From positions 11,858,763 to 11,922,762 of the forward strand of contig OX465102.1 in NCBI GenBank assembly GCA_949987565.1: a stretch of DNA of 64,000 nt, read 5' to 3'. Below the pieces are notes generated by a model. The model made no database searches. It had not been told where the DNA came from and saw nothing but the letters and a program-made list of their open reading frames with translations. Each line of letters begins with the position of its first letter. Position 1 is the stretch's first letter. The stretch is from Luidia sarsii (Eukaryota; Echinodermata; Asteroidea; Paxillosida; Luidiidae). Of this stretch, positions 42,718-53,493 are shown piece by piece. Position numbers and translations under genes: made by a program.

Positions 42718-43850
42718 AAAAACCCAACCTTTGGCATTTTCTGCAGGCTTGGTATCGTCTAGCATTGGCTAGACCCTCTCGAGCTTGTTCGTGGTAGTCT
42801 GTAAAATATGAGTACCAGAATCTTCGCTCAACATTTTGTCTGGCACCCTCATCGGTCCAAACGTAAATTCCATTTCCGCACTCCTACTAAAGAACAACCC
42901 CAAAACAGGCAGAAACAAAAAGGAGCTTCGTCATTCTGGGTATAGAAAGAAAGGTTTGTTTTTATGAACCAAAGTAATCGAGATGACTCTGATCCAGAAT
43001 TACTGCATGACATTCTATTAGACAGGGACTTGTGTATGTATAATCAAGAAATGCTGCTTATTCACAACGCAAGGATGGACAACGCAAGACAGTATACTAG
43101 CAATAAAAAAAAACCACAACTCTGATGTATTTAGTATTCCATCGGTCGCGGGGTGATTGAATTGAGTGAGTGAAACTTAACATGGAGTGTCTATAGCATG
43201 CATGGTAATGATGTCCATTGCTTAGAATGTGTATTTACATGATTGCGTTGAATTTTATTCAGATGCAGTTGCATAAAATTATTGTTGAACATAATTATAA
43301 AAGAGTCAAATCAATGATTGATTTAGCTAATACGAACAAACGCATGAACAAACATACGAACAAACAAAATAATTAACATATATTAAACAAACCAACACAA
43401 ATAAAACAACTAAACAAACCCGGAAAGCCCTAGGCAGACAATCGTAGGGGAATTTTGCCAATCCAGCCGCCGATTAATCGATTGAGCAACCACTGTGGAA
43501 AGATTTGAAAGTGTCTTCTTCGAGCAGAAATCTGAAAACGATAAGTACATTGTTTGTCAGTACGAAGTTTCTTATGATTCCACTAAGTCATGGAATCAAA
43601 CATCTCAACAATTTTATTGAATGTAGAACGCTCTGATAAGAAAATAAATGAAAATCCCGTCACTTCCATTACATTAAAAAAAAATTCTGGTTGTTTTTGC
43701 CTACGAGAGATCCAAAGTATTTTGGAGTTTGGAGTTCTTTGTTGAAGTGCAGCGACTCGTTGGCCCACGCTCAAAATAAATCAAATTTAGATTGGGCGAT
43801 TTGATTGGCCCAACGGCATATTAATGACATCTCCAGAATACTAACGTAAA
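42718..43850. other. Unassigned AT-rich sequence
   Basis: No gene. A 63-codon minus-strand frame at 43774-43583 has a Q/R-rich composition suggestive of repeat-derived coding, but no family is recognised. Confidence 0.35.
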
Positions 43851-43859
43851 GACCTATGG

Positions 43860-44110
43860 GGAATTTCAACGTTGGGTGACACTGTCCCCTTTGTTGAAAA
43901 TGCCTTTATTACCTTTTGCACAATTCACAGACCGAATATTATTCACATTTTTGTATAAATAAAAGATAACTACTACAGCATGTGCAATACCGTATAATGT
44001 ACTTTCGATCTGAACACGTTACCGGTATGCAAGCTGCTGCTTTGAACATGCAAAGCGCGAAAAACACAAACCATTATTCACAAAGAATATAGCAAATAAA
44101 AAAATCGATT
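43860..44110. repeat. Diverged duplicate of 45395-45640
   Basis: CAGCATGTGCAATACC, TGTACTTTCGATC.GAACACGTTA and GATTGCA occur in the same order in both copies, with indels. Confidence 0.7.
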
Positions 44111-44149
44111 GCATTACCACCCTACTAAAATTTGAATAGAGTTATATAC

Positions 44150-44300
44150 AAAAATGTTGCAAACTGCTTACTGACTAAAATTACCAAAATGCAAATCTCA
44201 AATTTTAGTGGGCCTGACGTTTCGATCCTAGCAGGACCTTTCTCAAAGGCCTCTGAGAAAGTTCCTGCTAGGATCGAAACGTCAGGCCCACTAAATTTTT
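44150..44300. repeat. Perfect-arm hairpin repeat (GACGTTTCGATCC family)
   Basis: GGGCCTGACGTTTCGATCCT plus AGCAGGACCTTTCTCAAAGG is followed at once by its complement, with essentially no loop and one mismatch. It is preceded by TTGCAAACTGCTTACTGACT, as in the copy at 47273. Confidence 0.88.
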
Positions 44301-45394
44301 AATTTTGAATAATGTAATTTCCACATTGAACAGATTTAGTAGCCACTTAATCATGATAATCATACGTCAATGCCAGAAACCACCCACGTGAATTGACCTT
44401 CTCTTTCGCCTGCAGTTCGAATTTTAAACATCTTGCATGTCACTGGTAAGCTTACACTTGTAATATGAAATAATGTATTGTGAAATATACTGAACATAAA
44501 AAGGTAACCAACCTAAAACCGAATTCAGGTAGAAGTCAAAATGCTAGTACACCATCAATCAGGTCTACTGGCGCCTTTGGGTGACGCCCCAAAAAGCCGA
44601 AAGATGATACAGATGTGCTAATAAAACAACACATCCCTTTCCTATTAATACATTCATTTTGGGGGAGGAATTTGAGAAGTACCTGCGTGACCGGCTCTTG
44701 CGGTGAAACGGCAACGCGTCCAGCACAAAATAATACACATTTGCTTTTGAGTCCTGTAATGACTGTAGTGATTATACTCGGACCGAGAAAGTGACACATA
44801 TTGCTTTCTCTTTGCTGCAGCCAAATACAGCATTTATTTTGACCAAACAATGTGGTGTCGGATACCAAGGTTTACTTTTCAACCTTTTGCATAAGGCAAA
44901 CCGGCACATTTTTTTCTAGGGATTAGAGGACAGTCATTATGTTCATGTGACAGAATTACATAAATCAACAAATAAGCCATTGAAACATACCATCCGGTCG
45001 AACCAATGCAATGTACCATTCGGAAAGAACAAGCTTGTTATTGTAGTAGCGTGTACATGTAGAAGGTATTATCACGCATAGAGTTTACAGTCGTGTACTG
45101 CTCGTGACGGCAATGGCAGAATGCAAGGTCGCGGTATCGCGGTAAACCTCTTCGCGCAGCCAGGGCCCCCTTTTCAGTGCCTTTGACTGCCATATTGATT
45201 TGCTTTTTATTAAATGTGTTATTTTCAAAACTAAACAATCGGGAAAGATATCAATGTGTGAAAGAAACCAATAAGGGAAGACGAACTGTACAAGGGAGTC
45301 AGACCTGGCAACATTCAGACATCCGTGTGGCTTTTGTGAGTCACTTGACAACACTTACTGTCTGGCAAGGGTAGAAAAACTTTCATCTTATTGG
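44301..45394. other. Unassigned sequence
   Basis: No gene, RNA or named repeat recognised. The short ORFs lack coding features. Confidence 0.4.
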
Positions 45395-45640
45395 TGAAAT
45401 GTGCACGATGGCTGTCCCCATTGTTGGACAATTGTCTTTTGCACGATTCACAGAGCGAATAATCGATAACTAATACAGCATGTGCAATACCATACGATGT
45501 ACTTTCGATCAGAACACGTTATGCAAACTAATTATCCCGTCGCCAGCACAGCTGTTATGAACATGCAGACCGTGAGAAACATAAATCAGTACAGTGTGTA
45601 TTCACAAAACGTATTAAATTTAAAAGATCGATTGCAAAAT
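45395..45640. repeat. Diverged duplicate of 43860-44110
   Basis: See shared phrases at the partner. Located ~1.5 kb downstream in the same orientation. Confidence 0.65.
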
Positions 45641-47270
45641 AATATGCCCACACGGCATCACATAGGCCCACTCAGCCATACTGGGGCGCGTGGAGACACG
45701 GACCATTCTAAACTAGGCCCAGCGGCCAAGACATGGTTCACAGAAACACAGGCAAGGCCCAGCGGCCGCCTCGAAGCACATGGATATCACACGTACCTGA
45801 TTAGGCCAACATGGCCTGGACATGAATGCACACATTGAGTGATGGCCCAACTGTCTGACGCTGAAGAGGATAACCCTCGTCGGCAATGCCATTAATTCTA
45901 ACACTTAACACATAACGTTTGACCTGGGTACATTCGTGCCAAACTATATCTTTCCCCGTGGTGCATCAAAGAAAGATTATGATTGTGCTCACTTAATAAT
46001 GAACTTTTATCATGAGCCCGAGGTAGTAATATAAACACGGACTATTAATGGCATTAGAAGCAAGTAAAGCAAGCTATTGGCTGTCTTAGTCCCGTTAGGA
46101 AATGGCCGATTTTTCTAGACAAACTCAGGGTTTAAAAGTCCCCCACCAGGAAACATGCTCAATGGTGGCAAATGAGAGCTAAAACCTGAAAAACCCCGTG
46201 AATGTCCATATAAATCGTCATATGACGAGTATAGGCTGATTTATACTGAAACAACAGGTGCAAGTATAAAACTGAATAACAGCTGGTGGCTTGGGGATGG
46301 TGGAGGGTAACAGATTGGATTTCAGCGTACGTAATCTGGCCGGTTCACCTTTGACGACTGGAACACTACAGCCTCTCAACCCAGGTTCAGAGATTCTTGC
46401 CCCGGGTTGAAAATTGATTTTTTTTTTCAACCCCGCATTCAGCCCGGTATCGTTTCACACTTGATTCATGCAAACTGAGCTTATTTCAACCCGGGGCGAC
46501 TTCAACACATAGATTTCACCGCGAACTCAACTCGGTTCTTTTCACACTATCGTTTTTCGATATGATTTGAAAGCCCACATTGTAAGCGTTCTTTGGCATA
46601 ATTATATCAGAGCTCTATACCCCTTCCTTTCTGTAGTTATAACATATATGCATAGTAATTAGGTCCATGGAGTTAAAATTACAAAAAGCGACAAAAGGCT
46701 TTGAAAAATCTAATTATGCAATGTGGTGTAGAAGCGTAAATTTCAATTAGTAACCAACATGTCCCTATGTCATACCCATGTTCATTTTTGTGAATAAAAC
46801 CTGTACTGAAGTACTGTAGATATGATTTCATTAAGAAAACAAACATTCAAAATTTTACAAAAAATTCCAACCTCTCAACATTGAACCAGGCCATTGCATG
46901 CAAATGCATAGCGCGACTTATATCGTCCCTTTCCCTGAGTGGGTCACATTATTGTATTGAACAATCTGTTGAAGTGTGTGGGAGGAGAATGAGGATGGCA
47001 GGACACTGCTTGCGACACAGGAGCTATTTACAAATCCCCTCATTCTCTGAGAGCCTAAACAGGGTACAACAAGAAGAGGGAGAAGTCGGGCCACTTACAT
47101 CAGTATTCTGAAGAAAGACACTGGCCTTGATAGCATCAGTGAACTGAGGACGGCCATGCTGGATAGAGAGGTCTGGAGGGGCTAATTATAGAAGTATGTT
47201 CATGGAACCCGAGATAACATAGGCTAAAACCACTCCGTGCTCTAGAATTAGTATTACATGTAGTAGTTGA
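45641..47270. other. Unassigned sequence
   Basis: A short phrase is duplicated near 45715 and 45755 (AAGGCCCAGCGGCC, AGGCCCAGCGGCC). No supported gene. Confidence 0.4.
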
Positions 47271-47272
47271 TA

Positions 47273-47430
47273 TATAAAAATGTTGCAAACTGCTTACTGA
47301 CTAAAATTACTGACTAAAATGTAAATCTTAAAATTTAGTGGGCCTGACGTTTCGATCCTAGCAGGACCTTTCTCAAAGGCAGAGAAAGTTCCTGCTAGGA
47401 TCGAAACGTCAGGCCCACTAAATTTTAACA
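47273..47430. repeat. Hairpin repeat (GACGTTTCGATCC family), second copy
   Basis: Arms GTGGGCCTGACGTTTCGATC plus CTAGCAGGACCTTTCTC and the inverse ending GTCAGGCCCAC, with a loop of about 6 bp. The AT-rich left flank (TTGCAAACTGCTTACTGACT) is shared with the 44150 copy. Confidence 0.88.
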
Positions 47431-47751
47431 TGTAGCAGTTCAATACAATTGATTTATTTTGTCTATTCAGGGTTCTCCTCGGGATGTTTCCAAACTGTGT
47501 GGAATTCCTGTGTGGTTTACCAACAATTTACCAAGCCATGGCGTGGGGTTCGGTGCCCACCTATATAAGGGCGGCTCGGAAAGTTTTTGGAAGTCCTTAA
47601 GAATGCTCTCTGCTGCATATTAGAACATTTCCTGGGCCACTTTTTGTCAGGAGAAAACATGTGTGGGGTCGTGTGTGGGGTCGATCTTGTAAGTTCTAAT
47701 TCTGTGAATAGAGTGTCTCCCCATTCCACAGTTGGGAGCTTTTAGTATTTT

Positions 47752-48080
47752 TCTGTACACTGTCAGGATTTTCGGTATTATGTTGATAAGGTACCTAGCC
47801 CACGAAAATGTCCACAGTGTACACATGGCATGGAGAGAATGGTAAAATGTTACCCCGATGGTACTGAGATGTTGACGGTAGAATGTAGACCTTTCCAAGG
47901 TAATTGCATTCTATCAGTTCATGGACAATTTTCCTTCTGGGAAAGAAGTCATTAACCTCCTCTTGGTGGTCTCTGTTAGTGTTACGTTGTGTTCTAGAGA
48001 ACCAATACCGACAATAAGTATGCTAACAAACTAATTAATATTTTCTACATTAAACAGTACTCTTAAATTGCTTTATAATG
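47752..48080. repeat. Fucosyltransferase 3' flank, shared with the 2.47-kb units
   Basis: 47752-47940 matches 52149-52330 (TTGGTATTATGTTGATAA-type phrases, TGTTACCCC.ATGGTACTGAG) and 47932-48078 matches 53052-53175 (CCTCTTGGTGGTCTCT, AGAACCAATACCGACAAT). In the units a ~720-bp insert separates the two parts. Confidence 0.75.
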
Positions 48081-48209
48081 AGTATATAACATTCGATTTT
48101 TTTGAGGGGCAAAGCAGGCAAACAAAATTGAAACTTTCAACTTGGTGCTTACACCAGGCATATTTACATTTAAGTCTTACCTAAAAAAGAATATTTTGGG
48201 CCAATTTTC

Positions 48210-49568
48210 CTACCAGGGATACCAGCCACCAATACCATAGGAAGAGTTCATCATTTTCTTAGGTCGACAGGACTTCGCAAATCCTGTATCTCTCAAATAC
48301 CGACGCCTTAATTGACCTTTCTTTTTCATGTCGACAGCAGTAAACAAGTCTTCGAATAGCCGAACTTCAAACGTCGAAAAGAGCGGGCGTCCTATCACAA
48401 TGCTACCGTGATATCGCCACTCCATGTACTTGGCGTACTTGACAGGGTCCGAGTCTAAGACTTTAAGGTAGCTGGCTAAATCTTCCATGGATTTGAAATC
48501 GGAGAGATGTATGAAAGAATTGTGCGGCAAAATCTCCTCGTAGTCTCGTCTTGTTGGACCGTATACAATGGGCACTGTGCCGTACATGAGCGGCTTCTCC
48601 CATACCTTCTCCGTGATGTAGTCACCACATTCGCCGTTTTCCACGGCCAAGTAGAACTTGTATTTCCCAAGCAAATCTGACGTGCATTTTTTGGACAGGG
48701 CCGGCTTACACTTCAGCTGACCACAGTTTCCATAAATATCAACAGGTACGTGCTTCTTTAATGTCCGGGCAAATATCAGTCTCGGCCACGTGGTGGAATG
48801 ACAATTACTGGCTATCCACAGAACCATCTTCGTTTTACCTTGAACCCACTGCTGGGGCGTCTTCGTCTGATTGCAAAGTTGTCTGCTCGTGTCCAGGTAA
48901 CCGAAAGGGATCCAGATGTCTGAAGATCTATGAAACGTCCACATGACGTCAACTGGGGTCTTGAAGACATGTGGCATTGGCCTCTCCGACGAAAAATACA
49001 TAAATGTTTGGTTCGGGTTTGTTGTGAGCAAGACCTTTCCTTCCGGCGGGTTTGTTAGTTGAATAAAGTTAAACACTACCACATCCATGTGCTTAAACCG
49101 AGCCAGGTCATTGCTGAAAACCAAGTCTATGCTGCAGTTGTTCGGAAACTTGATCTCCGATGTGACCACACCCCCGACAGTTTTCTTTCGGAGACTGGAC
49201 AGAATGTGGTGGTTGGCGAGTAGTTTGGTTTTGTCGTAGAGGACCGCTCCGAGGTGGCACCGACCCTCCTGGTCCAGATAGGGCGGCGCGGAGGAGCTCC
49301 GCTCGGCGTCGTCGTCGGCTCTTGACGAGAGGGCGACCGACAGTACCGGTACTTCGGCGATCACTTCATCTTGTCCGTATCCTCCCCGGGAGACGTTCAC
49401 GACAAGGTGCCTCGGGCGAGTCTCGTATTTGTGCGAGGTGTACACGACGGTGATGCTGAGAAGGCACAGAGTACTGAGAATCAGCACACGAAACGCAAAC
49501 CCCTGGGGACGAAAACGTTCCATGGGAGAAGTTACATGAGATAGATGGGAGGGTTGTTGAGCGCACAT
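48210..49568 (-). CDS. GT10 alpha-1,3-fucosyltransferase-like Golgi enzyme
   Basis: Transfers fucose from GDP-fucose to N-acetylglucosamine on glycans, in the Golgi lumen. The intronless 452-residue frame has type II topology: a short cytosolic N-terminus, a signal anchor at about 24-44 (FAFRVLILSTLCLLSITVVY), a low-complexity stem, then the catalytic domain. Family motifs are WTFHRSSDIWIPFGYL (210-225), VLWIASNCHS (249-258), VDIYGNCG (276-283) and the GT10 signature from KYKFYLAVENGECGDYITEK (302-321) to KPLMYGTVPIVYGP. N-glycosylation sites include N58, N144, N186, N233 and N441. The length is close to animal family members, and GT10 genes are often intronless. The start may be M1 or M16 (MERFRPQG, nearer the anchor). 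No frame break is seen, so it is probably functional. Acceptor specificity cannot be read from sequence. Confidence 0.93.
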   Translation of the reverse strand: MCAQQPSHLSHVTSPMERFRPQGFAFRVLILSTLCLLSITVVYTSHKYETRPRHLVVNVSRGGYGQDEVIAEVPVLSVALSSRADDDAERSSSAPPYLDQEGRCHLGAVLYDKTKLLANHHILSSLRKKTVGGVVTSEIKFPNNCSIDLVFSNDLARFKHMDVVVFNFIQLTNPPEGKVLLTTNPNQTFMYFSSERPMPHVFKTPVDVMWTFHRSSDIWIPFGYLDTSRQLCNQTKTPQQWVQGKTKMVLWIASNCHSTTWPRLIFARTLKKHVPVDIYGNCGQLKCKPALSKKCTSDLLGKYKFYLAVENGECGDYITEKVWEKPLMYGTVPIVYGPTRRDYEEILPHNSFIHLSDFKSMEDLASYLKVLDSDPVKYAKYMEWRYHGSIVIGRPLFSTFEVRLFEDLFTAVDMKKKGQLRRRYLRDTGFAKSCRPKKMMNSSYGIGGWYPW

Positions 49569-49569
49569 G

Positions 49570-50145
49570 TCCCCACGACAAAGGGGTGGACAGAAACTGT
49601 ATTTTTTTTATGAAACCATAATGCATGGGGTATAGTTTGCAAACATGCTTTCGTTAGCTGCTACCGCTCCCCATCTTTCTTAATTACCGACTGATAATTA
49701 CCATTTCTCCGCCCTGACTCATTCCGATGTGTAGATGACTAGATGCAGCCGGGACACAGCTAGCAGTGCTGCACAGAATTAGAAAGGAACGACACACAGC
49801 GTAAATGTCCTGGACAGCTACTCCCAACACGATCCACGAACGACGCAATATTCAACGGCCCTCATCAACGAGATAAACCTCCAACCAATAGCCTATTAAC
49901 AATTCAGTCATCACGCACCCCATCCCTAACTCTGTTACATATTCCCCTAACTACTCTCCATCCATGTTGTTACCCGTTTCTTACTCATCCACCCCGTCTT
50001 ACACTTAAATTGTATCTACCTTGTGATTCCAGCACGACTTGGTAACAGATGAACTTCTCTCGTGGGCTATATTCGACTTTACGTCATCAAAGCGAACGTA
50101 GAGCTGCACTGTGGAAGTAGCTGCAGCCAACCAGATTTCTTTTAT
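49570..50145 (-). promoter_or_regulatory. Presumed 5' flank of the fucosyltransferase gene
   Basis: No repeat or gene is recognised here. Position alone suggests promoter and 5' UTR. There is no clear TATA box. Confidence 0.3.
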
Positions 50146-50625
50146 TTCTAATTCTGCATATCAAATTACATAACAAATTGAAGAGTGAACACCCAGGTTG
50201 TCTTAAGCAATGTATCAGTTAATTAGCCTCCAAAGACCCCTTATCAAACAAAAGTTGTGGGTACACACTTTATAATAATCAGCTCGGCGGAGCCATCTTG
50301 GATGGATTTTGTGTGCTGCACCCTCGGGGTGCAGAACACTAAATCGAGCTCTCATTGAACACTTTACAAAAACACTCACTCTCAAAGCCAATTATCCCAC
50401 ACCCAGAAGTTTCTCAGTTCTTGTGGCTGTACTTAAAATTGTAGTTTGGACCTTCAACTCTCAGATAATTTTCGATTCTTTTCTTTGTGCCCTTAATTGT
50501 ACAACGTGTCAGAGACCCCTTATGAAAACAAGTTTTGGGTCCACACTTTATGATAATCAGCTCGTCGGAGCCATCTTGGATGGATTTTGTGTGCTGCAAC
50601 CATTGGACAAAACAATGTAAAGACA
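50146..50625. repeat. Interspersed repeat, copy 1
   Basis: Shares AAATTGAAGAGTGAAC, CCCAGGTTGTCTT, ATGTATCAGTTAATTAGC and GGAGCCATCTTGGATGGATT with 58690-59145 (order partly rearranged). The last phrase appears twice within this copy (50289 and 50567), indicating internal duplication. Confidence 0.75.
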
Positions 50626-51026
50626 CATTTACTCCATGCGATTGGTCGCCAGTCGCGCGCTGATGTCTCTTCCCGAACATTCAGACATGTGCAATGTCCC
50701 GGTGTGGCGGACTCAGATTTTCGCCGGAATCACGGTCCGCATGACCATGCCTGCGCACTGCGATCAAATTCAGTCCATGTTTTCGGCTGGATTGAGATGT
50801 CAGGTCAAGCAGCCTGTGCTACAACTGTCATGGCGGCTCCCATATGCAGTACGCGTGTAGATCGCTTCGGAGAGCATCGCGAGGCGATTTCGAAGTTGGC
50901 GTGCATTGACTTTGCATGATCAGTGGGGCGGTGTTGGTCAGATTATAGATGGTCTCATTATTTTGGAGTCTGATCCACACGCCTGACGTTTAACATGACC
51001 CTATAGCATGATGTTTTAAAGGTAAA
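50626..51026. other. CpG-rich patch of unknown role
   Basis: Positions 50650-50930 are richer in CpG than their surroundings, and ATGGCGGCTCCC at 50829 opens a 29-codon frame. It could be a promoter or first exon, but no gene can be built downstream. Confidence 0.2.
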
Positions 51027-53493
51027 ATATCATGACAGGTATGTTCTGTGACTCGAATACAAATCTGCAGCCAGCAGATTTAATTCAGCCACCCATCGAC
51101 GCACTTGGCAGTAGTTCTCCTCAACGGATTTTCAAGTGCCTTTAGTCAATTCTGGCCTGTCCCCACTTAATATGGCAGCCCTCGCTCCCAGCCTAACTTG
51201 CAGCAAGGAGTATCCTATCTGTCAATGTATGGGAAGTCTTTAGGGTTTTGAGCATGCTAAAATTGAACAATTAAGGCTAGTGGACCGGACGGACATTACT
51301 GCAAAATTACTGGTGGCAGTAGACCCTTTTTTCCATAAATCTATGCAATTACTGACACTGCCAAACTAATCAACGGTTGTTAAATTAAAATGCTCAACAC
51401 TTTCTTAAATGAAAAAACCAACAGTTACTCTCAACAAGATGATCAACATATGAATAAAACAAATGCACAACTGTTGGATAGGCTAATTACTCAGTTGTTA
51501 TTGAAAGAAATTGGCCAACAACTGTGTAAAGGGAAATGACAACGGTGTTGTGCAATTCGTTACTCAACAACTGCTCGATTGCATACTTACACAACGTTGA
51601 GTAAAATGTTGAGTAAAATGTTACTCAACGTTTTCGCAGTGAAGGCTAGTGGACCGGACGAACATTCCTAGCAAAATCATTCGTCAGTTGGCATACGATC
51701 TTGCTGGACCATTCACACACATTATAAATTCCTATCTTGCTCAATCCCAGCGGAAACGAGCTTTTATCATTCCAGTTTCTAAGTCAGTACCGGCCACTGT
51801 TGGCAATTTAAGGTCTATTGTACTAACGGAGCGTTTTGTAAAAGTCGCCGGGCATTCCGTTGCAAAACAAAATCAACACGGAAATCGCAAAGGTGTCTAA
51901 CGCCACATTGCTTCACACATTGAGCTGCCCCCTCCCCGCCTGCCTGCCACCCATACAAGCAACAAACGTCAGCTGCTGACGGTTGCACCACAATAACTAT
52001 ATTAGGCTTTATTATTCAAATAAAGTATATTCTATGGACAACGATTTACATGAGACTCAACAGTCTCGATGCCATAATTCATAACTCATGCGAAGCCGGT
52101 GCACTTTTCACCTCTGCATTTCCTGCATCGCATCGTTAGGCTAGGGCCTGTGTACACTGTCTGGATTTTTGGTATTATGTTGATAATGTACCTATCCCCC
52201 GGAAATGTTGGCAGTGTGCACATGGCATTAACATAATTGTAAAATGTTACCCCAATGGTACTGAGTTGTTGACGGAAGAATGCAGACATTTCTAAGTTAA
52301 TTGCAATCTCAGTTTATGGATAAATCTAGTCACCCTGTTTCCATAAAATTACCCTAATCGACATAATCACGAATCTCACGCTAATCGTCAACCGAATTTA
52401 ACTTGAATCACAAAGTCACTCCTTAAATCCGAAACCAAGTTTATTTGTCACACCTTACCACCTCATATGAAACTAAAAACACTGAAAATCAAAACATTAT
52501 TTAAGTCTGTCACGTACAGATTATTATGCTCGTCAGTTTCATCAGGAGGACAACAACATCGCCAACATGGAAAGTACCGGTAATTGATTCCGTTCAATAG
52601 AACCAATCACAAATTCACAAATTGCTTTAACGATTATTCAAACAAACGTGATGTCCAAATCATGCTAATGATATTAAAAGCAGTTACGCTACTCATCCAT
52701 GAAATTTACACATTACCTGTCCAATCCTAATGCAAAATTCTTTGATTTTGTTTCTGCAATTAAACACAAAATATTTGAAATTGTCAACAATTTGAATCGA
52801 TTCTACCTTTGCGAAAGGTCCTGCTAGAATCAAAAATCACGTCCTCCAGATTTTTGATATTAAAATGTTGGTCATTATTTTTTGTAAGTACAAACATTTT
52901 GCGGCATGTTTGCGTATTACTGTTTCTAGGAGATTATTACTGGGTAGCATTGGACTTGCTCATTACACTCAGCTGTGCTTCGAAATATTCTTTAGCCAAG
53001 ACTTAAACTCATGTATTTGTCCTATATTTTTTCTTCTTCTCAATAATTTTTACTTCTGGAAAAGAAATCAGCAACTTCCTCTTGGTGGTCTCTTTTACGT
53101 TGTCTTTTCGAGAACCAATACCGACAATTAGTCTATTAACAAACCAATTAATATTTTCTATATTCAAAAGTACACTTATCATTATCATTTTATTTATCCT
53201 GGGTATCCCATTCTTTGCAAAACTAATCTCCCATGGATCCCAGCCAATGCAATAAAAACATTAGAAAGCACCTTAAAATTACAACAAACATTTAAACAAT
53301 CAATAAAAGCCCGTAACACCAGGTCTGTTAAAATACATCCACGCTACACATTACAATTATTACAATTGCAGTTTTACTACTACTCACAACCCTTTAACAA
53401 ATTTATAAACATTTCACATTATTTGGGATGGGGTTCTTCAAATTCCCCCGGTATGGCATTCCATGCATAAGCTCCCCGAAATTTGATAATTTG
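51027..53493. repeat. 2.47-kb tandem unit 1
   Basis: Starts ATATCATGACAGGTATGTTC and recurs at 53494 (offset 2467) with only scattered differences. It contains a LINE RT fragment, a diverged copy of the fucosyltransferase 3' flank and AT-rich sequence. Confidence 0.93.
51642..51900 (+). pseudogene. LINE reverse transcriptase fragment in unit 1
   Basis: AAGGCTAGTGGACCGGAC encodes the KASGPD start of the RT domain. In a shifted frame it continues IPSKIIRQLAYDLAGP, THIINS.LAQS, KRAFIIPVSKSVPATVGN and LRSIVLTERFVKV. A shorter copy of the KASGPD piece lies at 51272. Fragmentary and frame-shifted. Confidence 0.7.

Noticed and set aside
45482..45838. 118-codon + ORF
   Set aside because: It overlaps a diverged non-coding duplicate (43860-44110) that is not open in the same frame.
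51649..51900. Independent small gene duplicated in the 2.47-kb units
   Set aside because: The residues (IPSKIIRQL, FIIPVSK, LRSIVLTERFVKV) are those of a LINE RT palm region, preceded by KASGPD in another frame.
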